A stretch of DNA of 6,452 bases from Chlorobiota bacterium (GCA_013153655.1 JAADEB010000017.1:1-6452), one strand, 5' to 3'; shown: positions 1-6,058, numbered from the stretch's first letter. Notes: a model not told the origin generated them from the sequence alone. A program made the numbers and translations.

Positions 1-584
1 ATAATATCTCCGGATATCATAATGTTGCCGTAGGATTCAGCGCCTTTCCCCTGGAAACCGATTTTCATAACTCCATTGCCCTCGGCTATCTAACACGTGT
101 TCATGCTTCCTACCAGGCACGTATAGGAAATATCGATGTTACCAGCATCGGCGGATATGCCAACTGGACCAATGTGTCGGACGGACGTTTCAAGACCGAT
201 GTGAACGAAAACGTGCCGGGCATGGCCTTGGTAAAAAGATTGCGTCCCGTTACCTACCGGTTGGATATGAATGCCTTGGCCAAGTGGAACCAAATTCCCG
301 ACAGCTTGCGCGACAAACACTCCGAAGCCGCCAAAGCCGCCGAAGTGCAAATCGGCTTTATCGCACAGGAAGTGGAACAAGCCGCCAACCAAATAGGCTT
401 CGATTTCCATGCCGTGGACAAACCCAAAAACGCCAACGATGCCTACGGCCTGCGCTATGCCGAGTTTGTGCCCGTGTTGGTGAAAGCCTTGCAGGAACAG
501 CAGGAAATCCTTCGTCGACAAGAAGAAAAAATCCGGGCCTTGGAAGCACGATTAAGGCAATTGGAAAATCAACGTCAACCCTAA
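1..584 (+). CDS. Tail-fibre-like surface protein, C-terminal part, with peptidase S74 self-cleaving chaperone domain (5' end outside window)
   Basis: The frame is open from the left edge (first whole codon at 3) to TAA at 582-584, giving 193 visible residues. Visible residues about 6-45 contain YadA-head-like words (HNVAVGFSA, HNSIALGYL), as in trimeric fibres. From residue 59 the protein matches the S74 endosialidase-type intramolecular chaperone: SDGRFK at 59-64 holds the Ser and Lys, five residues apart, that form the self-cleavage dyad in this family. RLRPVTYRLD and IGFIAQEVEQA (117-127) follow, then a long C-terminal coiled coil (159-193, rich in Q, E, R and L). In known members the domain trimerises the fibre and then cuts itself off. 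A GTG at 174 could be taken as a start, but the frame and the homologous sequence continue well upstream, so this is a truncated gene and not a 136-residue protein. Cellular tail-fibre-like proteins of this kind are common in Bacteroidota; export and ligand are unknown because the N-terminus is missing. Confidence 0.93.
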   Translation, partial: NISGYHNVAVGFSAFPLETDFHNSIALGYLTRVHASYQARIGNIDVTSIGGYANWTNVSDGRFKTDVNENVPGMALVKRLRPVTYRLDMNALAKWNQIPDSLRDKHSEAAKAAEVQIGFIAQEVEQAANQIGFDFHAVDKPKNANDAYGLRYAEFVPVLVKALQEQQEILRRQEEKIRALEARLRQLENQRQP

Positions 585-631
585 ATTTTTTATAGCCCGG
601 TGATATAATTGCTTCTTCGGAACTTTGGACG

Positions 632-672
632 AAAAATCCGGTGGTCGCTTCACGTGACTGCCGGATTTTTTT
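632..672 (+). terminator. Intrinsic terminator after the S74 gene
   Basis: A 17-bp stem (632-648 with 654-670, including G-U pairs next to a perfect AAAAATCCGG/CCGGATTTTT base) closes a 5-nt loop and runs into seven T's (666-672). It lies 48 bp after the S74 stop codon. The A-run on the 5' side makes it potentially bidirectional. Its sequence is closely shared with the terminator at 3016-3056. Confidence 0.9.
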
Positions 673-852
673 ATGGTCAGAAAGCGATAAGAATACCTTT
701 TACGGTAAATCATACTGTTTTTTCGAATGATTGTCGAGAAAGAGAATAAGCAATAATTCTTTGAGAAAAATCGTATCCTCTCGAAAAACGAATCAATATA
801 ATTAAATGTTAACAAATAACAGTAAAATTAATATAAAAAACTGATAAATGTC
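673..852. other. AT-rich intergenic stretch, no gene seen
   Basis: The gap between the S74 gene and the next gene runs from 585 to 938. It holds the terminator at 632-672 and the promoter at 853-884. The part between them is AT-rich and shows no RNA gene, repeat or credible coding frame. An 87-codon open frame on the minus strand (552-815) crosses the terminator and the S74 3' end and has no recognisable protein features. Confidence 0.6.
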
Positions 853-884
853 TTTGGAAAAATGAACTTGTAAAGTTATATTTA
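853..884 (+). promoter_or_regulatory. Bacteroidota-type promoter for the T9SS mini-protein operon
   Basis: TTTG at 853-856 matches the -33 element. TATATTTA at 877-884 matches the -7 element TAnnTTTG in all but the last base. The 20-nt spacing is normal for the Bacteroidota primary sigma factor. Transcription would start near 890, leaving a leader of about 48 nt before the ATG at 939. This is a sequence match only; no start site has been mapped. Confidence 0.65.
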
Positions 885-938
885 TTACACATAAAAAAAC
901 AAAAAATTTTAAAGCGAATCTTGTAAAACCCTGTTTCA

Positions 939-1427
939 ATGATGAGCACCAAAACACTATTCCTGTTCACAGCACTCATTCCCTTGGGACTGTTTGCCCA
1001 GGTGGAATTGCTCAAAAGTTCCGTATCGCCCATCGGTGAAGCCACCCGCACATCCGGCAACCTCAGCATGATTGATGCCGGAGGCGAAACGGCCAACCGG
1101 GAGGCGGATGCGGGAACCATGCATCTTTCCGAAGGCTTTATCGGACCGGACTTAACGGCCATTATGGGAGTGGAAGATTACGGTTACTTGGCGGGAGTTC
1201 GGTTATATCCCAATCCGGTTAAAGATTTTCTCCGTATAAGTCTTCCGCAAAAGGCTACCTACGAGATATACGTACATTCTCTGACCGGCCGTGAACTGTT
1301 TCATACGGTAATGGAAACCGGTTTCATATCCTTGGACTGGCGCCGTATGAAGCCCGGCATGTATCTGGTAAGCATCCTTAATCGCCAAACACGCGAATAT
1401 GTAAGTTTCAAAGTACAAAAAGATTAA
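939..1427 (+). CDS. Very small secreted protein made mainly of a T9SS type A sorting domain
   Basis: The 162-residue protein starts at ATG 939; a second ATG follows directly at 942 and either may be used. Residues 1-21 are a clear signal peptide ending in LFAQ. Residues about 86-162 form a type A C-terminal sorting domain, with YPNP at 90-93, a LTGREL strand, a KPGMYLV motif and a basic end (KVQKD). In the T9SS this domain carries a protein through the outer membrane and is cleaved during attachment to the surface. The remaining passenger (about residues 22-85) is only about 64 residues. It is rich in S, G, A and T and ends in LSEGFIGPDL, a pattern resembling small Bacteroidota proteins found beside tail-fibre-like genes. 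No enzyme motif is visible. The tail-fibre-like gene follows after 19 bp, so the two are probably co-transcribed. Passenger function is unknown. Confidence 0.9.
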   Translation: MMSTKTLFLFTALIPLGLFAQVELLKSSVSPIGEATRTSGNLSMIDAGGETANREADAGTMHLSEGFIGPDLTAIMGVEDYGYLAGVRLYPNPVKDFLRISLPQKATYEIYVHSLTGRELFHTVMETGFISLDWRRMKPGMYLVSILNRQTREYVSFKVQKD

Positions 1428-1446
1428 CCCCAAAAAATCACTTGCC

Positions 1447-2982
1447 ATGAAAAGATTTATTTTAATGTTTTTGTTCACCTTGTTTACCGCCGTGCTTTGG
1501 TCGCAAAGCGGGGGATTCAACTACAAAATTTTGTTGTCCGACAACACCGGTATTTTGAGCGAACAGCAGGTGCGGGTTCATATTTCGATTTTGGATTCCG
1601 CTCAAAATACGGTTTATGCCGAAACCCATGATGTGCAAACCGACGAAAACGGGATTGCCCGTATGGTAATAGGAGAGGGTAATATGGTCACCGGTCAATT
1701 CTCCACTTTGGATTGGAGTGGTGATTATGCCCTCAAAACAGAAATCAGCACCGACGGCGGTAATACTTATACGGATTTCGGAACCACGCCTTTCCGCTAT
1801 GTACCTTATGCCAAATATGCCGAGAGAGCCGGCAACGTGTTTAGCGGCAATTACGACGACCTGACCAACAAACCGGATGTTTTCCGGGTATTGGGTACCC
1901 ATGAACCGGCCCGGAGTTTTACGGAAGACATACATCATGAGGGAAGCATGGCCCTGGGAACCATATTTGCGCCATTGGGAGCCGGCCAGTCTGCTTTGAG
2001 AATTAACAGGAGCGTGGAAGATAACAGCGATTCATATGGTACCGTTATGATTTTGGGAGGTAACGGAGGAGGCCGGCATTTCGGATATTATACCATGTTG
2101 TTGGGTAACGGAAGCGGTGAGCACTATGGTCATTTAATTAAAATATATAATAACGGAAATGGTGCTAAATACGGAACCTTTATTAGTGTTGCGGATACAA
2201 CTTCCGCCGAACATACCGGCACTTATAATTATTTAAACGGAAGTGGTAGCGGTATTTACACCGGAACGGTTAATTTCATAAATACATCCAATGATGTGGT
2301 AGGTACACAAATCGGCGTGAGAAATATAATGGGAAATGTAAGCAGGGGGGGGCATTTCGGTGTTTTCAATGACTTCTTCGGCTATGGTTCCGGTAATTAT
2401 GTAGGTATATACAACCAGAATTTTAATACCGGAGGAGGAGCTCATTACGGCATTAAAAATATTTTCGGTCGCTCAGGCAGTGGTCCCGTGTATGGTGTTT
2501 ATACCGATATCAATGTAAGCGGACAAGGTGAGAAGTACGGTACCTATGTAGTGATTAATTCCAATTCCGGTGGCCGTCATTATGCCATTTATGCCGAAGC
2601 CACCAAGGATTCAGCCGATGTTTATGCCGGTTACTTTAAAGGAAACGTCAAGATAGAAAACGGTAAATTAACGGCTACTTATAGCGGTGATGCCGATCTT
2701 AAACCTTATATTTACGGTAGTATCACTTCTTCCGGTTTTTTATCATCCAACGGCGCACATACCGGCGGCTTCGAGGTTTCGCGTGTTTCTACGGGGGTTT
2801 ACCGGATCACTTTTGATATTTCACCCGGTTCGCCTCAATATTTGGTATCGGTCAATTTGCGTTTTGATGCCATCGGTTTTGTTACGGTGAAAAATGAAAG
2901 TAATTATTTTACGGTCAAAACATTTGATACAGCCGGCAATCCCGCCAACAAGCCTTTCAATTTTGTGGTGTATAAACCTTGA
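1447..2982 (+). CDS. Secreted tail-fibre-like repeat protein (511 residues)
   Basis: The ATG at 1447 gives a signal peptide at residues 1-20 and lies 19 bp after the T9SS mini-protein gene. Residues about 23-128 form a domain widespread in Bacteroidota tail-fibre or collagen-like surface proteins: it begins FNYKILLSDNTG, includes a DENGIARMVIGEG strand and ends VPYAKYAERAG. A fibre-type YDDLTNKP motif follows at 136-143. Residues about 188-402 are about 14 repeats of 14-16 residues (G-x-G-S/G-G-x-H/Y-Y/F-G-x-Y core), which suggests a beta-solenoid or trimeric beta-fibre. Residues 403-511 are a beta-rich C-terminal domain (DLKPYIYGS, STGVYRITFD, FNFVVYKP) that also caps related proteins. Unlike the upstream fibre gene it has neither an S74 domain nor a T9SS sorting domain, so its route to the surface is unclear. 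It may depend on the neighbouring sorting-domain protein (inference). An adhesin or surface-fibre role is likely; the ligand is unknown. Confidence 0.88.
   Translation: MKRFILMFLFTLFTAVLWSQSGGFNYKILLSDNTGILSEQQVRVHISILDSAQNTVYAETHDVQTDENGIARMVIGEGNMVTGQFSTLDWSGDYALKTEISTDGGNTYTDFGTTPFRYVPYAKYAERAGNVFSGNYDDLTNKPDVFRVLGTHEPARSFTEDIHHEGSMALGTIFAPLGAGQSALRINRSVEDNSDSYGTVMILGGNGGGRHFGYYTMLLGNGSGEHYGHLIKIYNNGNGAKYGTFISVADTTSAEHTGTYNYLNGSGSGIYTGTVNFINTSNDVVGTQIGVRNIMGNVSRGGHFGVFNDFFGYGSGNYVGIYNQNFNTGGGAHYGIKNIFGRSGSGPVYGVYTDINVSGQGEKYGTYVVINSNSGGRHYAIYAEATKDSADVYAGYFKGNVKIENGKLTATYSGDADLKPYIYGSITSSGFLSSNGAHTGGFEVSRVSTGVYRITFDISPGSPQYLVSVNLRFDAIGFVTVKNESNYFTVKTFDTAGNPANKPFNFVVYKP
2008..2652 (+). repeat. 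Coding repeat: about 14 glycine-rich units of about 15 residues
   Basis: Residues about 188-402 divide into consecutive units, for example GGRHFGYYTMLL, GSGEHYGHLIKIY, GSGIYTGTVNFI, GSGNYVGIYNQNF, GGAHYGIKNIF, GQGEKYGTYVVI and SADVYAGYFKGNV. Each joins a Gly/Ser/Asn turn to a short aromatic beta strand. Protein-level similarity is clear while the codons have diverged, so the expansion is old. The DNA here looks more AT-rich than the flanking parts of the gene. Confidence 0.8.
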
Positions 2983-3015
2983 TCGTCTTATTAAGAGCTT
3001 GGAAATTTCGTTGAA

Positions 3016-3056
3016 AAATCCGGTGGCCGCTTTATCTGGTTGCCGGATTTAATTTT
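3016..3056 (+). terminator. Intrinsic terminator after the tail-fibre-like operon
   Basis: A 14-bp stem (3016-3029 with 3037-3050, eight Watson-Crick pairs at the base then G-U-rich) has a 7-nt loop and is followed by TTTAATTTTT. It starts 34 bp after the stop of the tail-fibre-like gene. It shares the outer sequence GAAAAATCCGGTGG and TGCCGGATTT with the terminator at 632-672. Confidence 0.82.
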
Positions 3057-3067
3057 TGGAATATGAC

Positions 3068-3092
3068 ATCCGCCTCAGGCGGGAAGGATCTC
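3068..3092 (+). repeat. 25-bp inverted repeat, left arm
   Basis: This is the reverse complement of 3431-3455 with three mismatches (core CCTCAGGCGGGA). Its arms enclose about 340 bp containing octamer tracts and the REP-like palindrome. The sequence itself is also nearly palindromic in its centre (CCGCCTCAGGCGG). Confidence 0.8.
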
Positions 3093-3139
3093 CTTTTCGG
3101 GACATGGGAAACGGAGAATGGGAAACGTGGGTTTTTTCT

Positions 3140-3269
3140 GTTAAACCGTTGAATCGTTAAATCGTTAAATTGTGCAATCGTTGAATCGGGAATTTCTGTT
3201 GAACAGTTGAATAGTTGAAAAGATTGGTTTATAGTTTGTTAAACCGTGCAATCGTTAAACCGTTAAACC
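3140..3269 (+). repeat. Octamer tandem-repeat tract (GTTRAAYM type), copy A
   Basis: Three blocks each keep an 8-nt register. Block 3140-3187 has six units (GTTAAACC, GTTGAATC, GTTAAATC and variants, including GTGCAATC). Block 3198-3221 has three GTTGAANA units. Block 3238-3269 has four units (GTTAAACC, GTGCAATC, GTTAAACC, GTTAAACC). The segment 3147-3222 aligns without gaps to 6198-6273 on the other side of the receptor gene with 4 mismatches in 76. Noncoding; role unknown. Confidence 0.88.
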
Positions 3270-3308
3270 GGTATAATGACGGATGACCGATGACGGGTGA
3301 CCGGTGCG

Positions 3309-3347
3309 GTCATTGCGAACGAAACGAAGTGAAGTGAAGCAATCTCC
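3309..3347. repeat. REP-like palindromic intergenic element
   Basis: The stretch GGTCATTGCGAACGAAACG followed by AAGTGAAGTGAAGCAATCTCC has imperfect ends ATTGC/GCAAT and internal CGAA and GTGAA repetition. It resembles the widespread bacterial intergenic repeat beginning GTCATTGCGAGCGAAGCG. No transposase lies nearby. Assignment rests on recognising the sequence, not on a genome search. Confidence 0.6.
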
Positions 3348-3368
3348 TTCTTTGGAACACGGTTTATT

Positions 3369-3389
3369 CAATGAACAATGAACGATGAT
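3369..3389 (+). repeat. CAATGAA heptamer block, copy A
   Basis: Two perfect CAATGAA heptamers plus a degenerate third are followed by an A-rich stretch ending AAAACCCAA. The 16 bp from 3367 are identical to 6416-6431, so this block is part of the longer composite repeat that flanks the receptor gene. Confidence 0.7.
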
Positions 3390-3430
3390 AATAAAAAGAG
3401 TAAAAACCCAAATCTCAAATCCGTATTAAA

Positions 3431-3455
3431 GAGATTCCTCCCGCCTGAGGTGGAT
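3431..3455 (-). repeat. 25-bp inverted repeat, right arm
   Basis: This is the partner of 3068-3092 in opposite orientation (22 of 25 positions complementary). The sequence just after it (3456-3497, containing GCGTTCGGAATAACAA) reads on the other strand like a common TTATTCCGAACGC-type intergenic repeat, so the arm may belong to a dispersed element. Confidence 0.78.
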
Positions 3456-3504
3456 ACGGCACTGCGGTCAGAATGCCAAAACTCGCGTTCGGAATAACAA
3501 AACC

Positions 3505-3544
3505 GATTTAACGGTTCAACGATTTAACGATTTAACGATTTAAC
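3505..3544 (-). repeat. Octamer tract in inverted orientation
   Basis: Five units in perfect 8-nt register (GATTTAAC four times, GGTTCAAC once) are the reverse complement of the GTTAAATC/GTTGAACC units in copy A. The two tracts could pair in a single strand over about 24-40 nt, with a loop of more than 300 nt. Confidence 0.85.
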
Positions 3545-3585
3545 AAAATCCCAAATCCCAAATCCGAATACCTAAAAAAAATTCC

Positions 3586-3614
3586 AAAAAGAAACGGGGA
3601 TCTTTCGATCCCCG
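3586..3614 (-). terminator. Intrinsic terminator of the TonB receptor gene
   Basis: Read on the minus strand, an 8-bp GC-rich stem (CGGGGATC/GATCCCCG) carries a stable GAAA tetraloop and is followed by TTTCTTTTT. It lies about 50 bp after the receptor stop codon. No further gene precedes it, so the receptor appears to be transcribed alone. Confidence 0.9.
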
Positions 3615-3639
3615 CCCTTAGCTATGAAAACCACTTGCC

Positions 3640-3666
3640 ATCCGTTATAGCTAAACGGATTTTTTA
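3640..3666 (+). terminator. Hairpin with T-run facing the receptor gene end
   Basis: A 7-bp stem ATCCGTT/AACGGAT (3640-3646 with 3654-3660) with a 7-nt loop is followed by six bases, TTTTTA (3661-3666). The last three (TTA) are the complement of the receptor stop codon. On the plus strand this could stop read-through from the left from entering the receptor gene antisense. Confidence 0.6.
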
Positions 3667-6039
3667 AAATGTTATTTGCCAATTCAACGAGAAATGCCGT
3701 TCTGCTTGCGGAAATACATATGCGGTATCACCCCACATGTAGCCGTTGGCGGCAAATCTGCGGTCAAAGATATTAAAAATATTTAACCCGGCCAAAATTC
3801 GTTTCATGCCCCATTTGTTTTTGATCTGCCATCTTAGGCCGGCATCCGTGTAATGATAGGCCGGTAATACCGATTCGGGAATGTTGCGGTTGTCCAAATA
3901 TTGTTCCCCCACATACTTGAACGATGCCCAAAGGCTCAGGTTTTTAAGCGGAAAATATTCCGCCCGCAGGTGGCCCACCACGGAAGGCGAGTAGGAAATA
4001 CGGGTTTTGCCGTAATCTTTCAGCGTTCCGTTTTCCCAAGCCCGGTAGCCCAAGTTGCGGTTGTCGCTCAGGTTAAGACTGCTCATGAAATGCCAATTCG
4101 GAAGGCGGTAGAGGAAGGAGGCCTCCAAGCCGGTACGATAGCTGCGTCCCACGTTTTCGCGTATGGGATAACCCGTGCTGTTGAGTTTGCCGGTATAGAC
4201 CAATTGGTCTTTATAATACATATAATAATAATTCAATTCGAGTTGCCATTTGCCGGCTTTTTCCCAGGCGAACCCCGTTTCCAGGTCGTAGAGGCGCTCG
4301 GGTTTGGGTTTGACGGCATTTTCCTTGTAATCGGTACGGTTGGGTTCGCGATGAGCGATGCCGAAGGAGGCAAAAAGGCGTTTTCCGTCAAGGAAATCGT
4401 AGGTCAAACCCGCTTTGGGATTCACAAAGGTCAGGTGGTCGGAGATTTCGAAGGCTTCATCCTCGTCGTATGTGCGTGCAGGGTCGTAACCGGCCGTATA
4501 GTCCACGTGGCGCACCTGGATGTCGGAAAACAAGCTCAGGTGTTCGCCGGCTTCGTAACGGTTACGAACAAATCCGTTGTATTCCGTTTTGATGCCTTCG
4601 TTGAAATAATAGGTGTGGCCTTTTTCGGTATGGTCGGCGAAGCGTGCCCAGATTACACGCCCGAAATGGCGGCCGTCGTAGCGGTTGGCGGCCAGGCCCA
4701 GGATCCATTCGCCGCGTTCCGAAGCCGAAGGAATGGTGGCGGTGAGAACGGCGCCGTAGAAATCGTTGTCGAGCCATTTGCGGCGTACCAAATCCGTACG
4801 GTTTACCGTATCGGAGCCGAAAACCAAGGGTTCCATGCCGTATTTGGCGAATTTTTGATCCTGTTTGTATTGTTCGTAGTAGCCGAATCCCTTGGTGTAG
4901 TGCAAGGCCGCGCGCAGGTCGAGGCGGTCGGCCAAGTCCAGGCGGTAATGCAATTGATAGTGCTGTTGGGTGTAGTCGTCCACTTGGTCGTCGTAGTAGC
5001 CGGTGATATTCCAGTTGGCATCATAAATGGCTCCGGCATAGTTGAAAGTGGGATTCGTCCGGAATGTTTCCCAATCCACGCCGTACCAAGCCTGATAGGT
5101 GCGTTCGTGTCCGCCGAAATGGATAAAGGTAAGACTGTGCGGACCGTTTTCGTAGCCGGCGGCCAGGTAGTAGGATTTCATGTCGGAGAAGGCGCGGTCG
5201 ATGTAGCCGTCCGAATGGAGCATGGAAGCGCGCGCATTGAAGGAAAAACCGTTACGGAGCTTGCCCGAATTCACTTGTCCCGATATTTTACGCGTATTGA
5301 AGGAGCCCAGCGATGCATGGAGCATGGCGCCCGGATGCCGGGAGGGTAGGAGGGTGGTCAGGTTGATATTGGCACCGAAGGCTCCGGTTCCGAATTGGGA
5401 AATGCCCACGCCGCGTTGTACCTGTATGCCGCGCGCCGAGGCGGTCATGTCGGGTATGTCCACCCAATACACGGATTGGCTTTCGGGATCGTTGAGCGGA
5501 ATGCCGTTGATACTCACGTTGATTTGTTGCGGACTGATACCGCGGATGCGTATGCCGGTATAACCCACGCCGTTGCCCGCATCCGAAAAACTTACGGCCG
5601 ACGGAATGTCGTCCAGCAAGTAGGGAATGTCCTTGGCGTTATCTTTTTCTTCCAGTTGACGCCGGCCGATTTCCGTGATAGCCACGGGTGTGTTTTTGTC
5701 GGCCAATCCGGCATCGATCACCACGCTACGGAGCTTTTCCGTTACATAAGGCCGCATCCGTACGGTGATGGTGGTATCTTTTTTTAATTCGATTTTGATT
5801 TGTTCGAAACATTCATCCGCGTAAAAATTCAGACGGTAATTTCCCGGAGGGAGTTGCATGCGGAACATACCGTTGCTGCCGGTTTCGGCGGTTTGCCCGG
5901 TTTTGTCCGTTTCCACCTTAACGCCGGATACGGGTTTGTTCCGGCAATACACTCTGCCTTGCAGCAGGACCCTTTGTTGTTGTCCCGTCGCCGTCCAATA
6001 AAGGCTTAGGAAAAGGAGAAGTAAAAAAAATCTTCGCAT
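3664..6039 (-). CDS. TonB-dependent outer-membrane receptor, predicted thiamin transporter (OMR1 type)
   Basis: The 791-residue protein imports a ligand across the outer membrane using TonB-ExbBD energy. Residues 1-20 are a signal peptide. Residues about 25-96 form a CarboxypepD_reg-like beta-sandwich (LQGRVYCRNKPVSGVKV to TTITVRM), typical of Bacteroidota receptors. Residues about 115-230 are the plug, with GIRIRG at 162-167, INGIPLNDPES and FGTGAFGANINLTT. The rest is a beta-barrel rich in aromatic strands, ending in the outer-membrane signature WQITF. Length is normal for the family, with no frameshift. The substrate is inferred from the TPP riboswitch directly upstream: TPP-controlled TonB receptors in Bacteroidota are established as thiamin transporters. 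The motif ERTYQAWYGV in the barrel is consistent with that subgroup as I remember it. ATG 6039 is chosen because it gives the signal peptide and lies 42 nt after the aptamer. The gene stands alone between the riboswitch and the terminator at 3586-3614; no pnuT or thi genes adjoin. A thiamin precursor or TPP could be the true ligand. Confidence 0.92.
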   Translation of the reverse strand: MRRFFLLLLFLSLYWTATGQQQRVLLQGRVYCRNKPVSGVKVETDKTGQTAETGSNGMFRMQLPPGNYRLNFYADECFEQIKIELKKDTTITVRMRPYVTEKLRSVVIDAGLADKNTPVAITEIGRRQLEEKDNAKDIPYLLDDIPSAVSFSDAGNGVGYTGIRIRGISPQQINVSINGIPLNDPESQSVYWVDIPDMTASARGIQVQRGVGISQFGTGAFGANINLTTLLPSRHPGAMLHASLGSFNTRKISGQVNSGKLRNGFSFNARASMLHSDGYIDRAFSDMKSYYLAAGYENGPHSLTFIHFGGHERTYQAWYGVDWETFRTNPTFNYAGAIYDANWNITGYYDDQVDDYTQQHYQLHYRLDLADRLDLRAALHYTKGFGYYEQYKQDQKFAKYGMEPLVFGSDTVNRTDLVRRKWLDNDFYGAVLTATIPSASERGEWILGLAANRYDGRHFGRVIWARFADHTEKGHTYYFNEGIKTEYNGFVRNRYEAGEHLSLFSDIQVRHVDYTAGYDPARTYDEDEAFEISDHLTFVNPKAGLTYDFLDGKRLFASFGIAHREPNRTDYKENAVKPKPERLYDLETGFAWEKAGKWQLELNYYYMYYKDQLVYTGKLNSTGYPIRENVGRSYRTGLEASFLYRLPNWHFMSSLNLSDNRNLGYRAWENGTLKDYGKTRISYSPSVVGHLRAEYFPLKNLSLWASFKYVGEQYLDNRNIPESVLPAYHYTDAGLRWQIKNKWGMKRILAGLNIFNIFDRRFAANGYMWGDTAYVFPQAERHFSLNWQITF

Positions 6040-6058
6040 TTTTTTGAATTTTGCGAAG
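6023..6058 (-). promoter_or_regulatory. Candidate riboswitch expression platform: hairpin spanning the receptor start codon plus U-run
   Basis: On the minus strand CTTCGCA (6058-6052) pairs with TGCGAAG (6038-6032) across a 13-nt A-rich loop. The A of the ATG (6039) is the last loop base and its TG lies in the stem. The stem is followed by A and eight T's (6030-6023), which also encode Phe-Phe-Leu of the signal peptide. The structure could act as an intrinsic terminator, as a start-codon block, or both. The bases TCCCTT (6061-6056), which overlap the 5' arm, can instead pair with AAGGGA (6089-6084) in the aptamer 3' strand. Confidence 0.6.

Larger units (their letters stand above)
2983..3663. 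other. Gene-free intergenic region filled with short repeats
   Basis: No credible coding frame, tRNA or rRNA is visible in these 681 bp. In order it holds: the operon terminator (3016-3056), one arm of a 25-bp inverted repeat (3068-3092), octamer tracts (3140-3269), a run of ATGACCG-like words (3281-3303), a REP-like palindrome (3309-3347), a CAATGAA heptamer block (3369-3389), CCCAAAT heptamers (3407-3420 and 3550-3563), the second inverted-repeat arm (3431-3455), an inverted octamer tract (3505-3544), and two hairpins before the receptor gene end. It separates two converging transcription units. Confidence 0.75.

Noticed and set aside
174..584. Independent 136-residue protein starting at GTG 174
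   Set aside because: The frame is open and homologous upstream to the window edge, and this start would fall next to the self-cleavage serine inside the S74 domain.
552..815. 87-codon minus-strand open frame in the AT-rich gap
   Set aside because: It crosses the terminator at 632-672 and the S74 stop region, has AT-driven K/F/S/I composition, and has no start context or protein motif.
809..1162. 117-codon minus-strand open frame over the promoter and mini-protein gene
   Set aside because: It is antisense to the signal peptide and passenger of the T9SS mini-protein and overlaps its promoter. No recognisable features.
1462..1938. 158-codon minus-strand open frame inside the fibre-like gene
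   Set aside because: It is fully antisense to a well-supported gene with a signal peptide and a recognisable N-terminal domain. It shows no motif of its own.
1..2982. Prophage tail region
   Set aside because: The fibre-like proteins recall phage tails, but the complete one has a signal peptide, its partner has a T9SS sorting domain, and no capsid, portal, lysis or integrase gene is visible.
3140..3269. CRISPR array
   Set aside because: Units are 8 nt, contiguous and degenerate, with no spacers of 25-40 nt and no cas genes.
3901..5349. 482-codon open frame on the plus strand, antisense to the TonB receptor
   Set aside because: The opposite strand encodes a complete receptor with all expected domains. 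The plus-strand product is a V/G/F-rich string without domain motifs or signal peptide, and is explained by the codon bias of the receptor gene.
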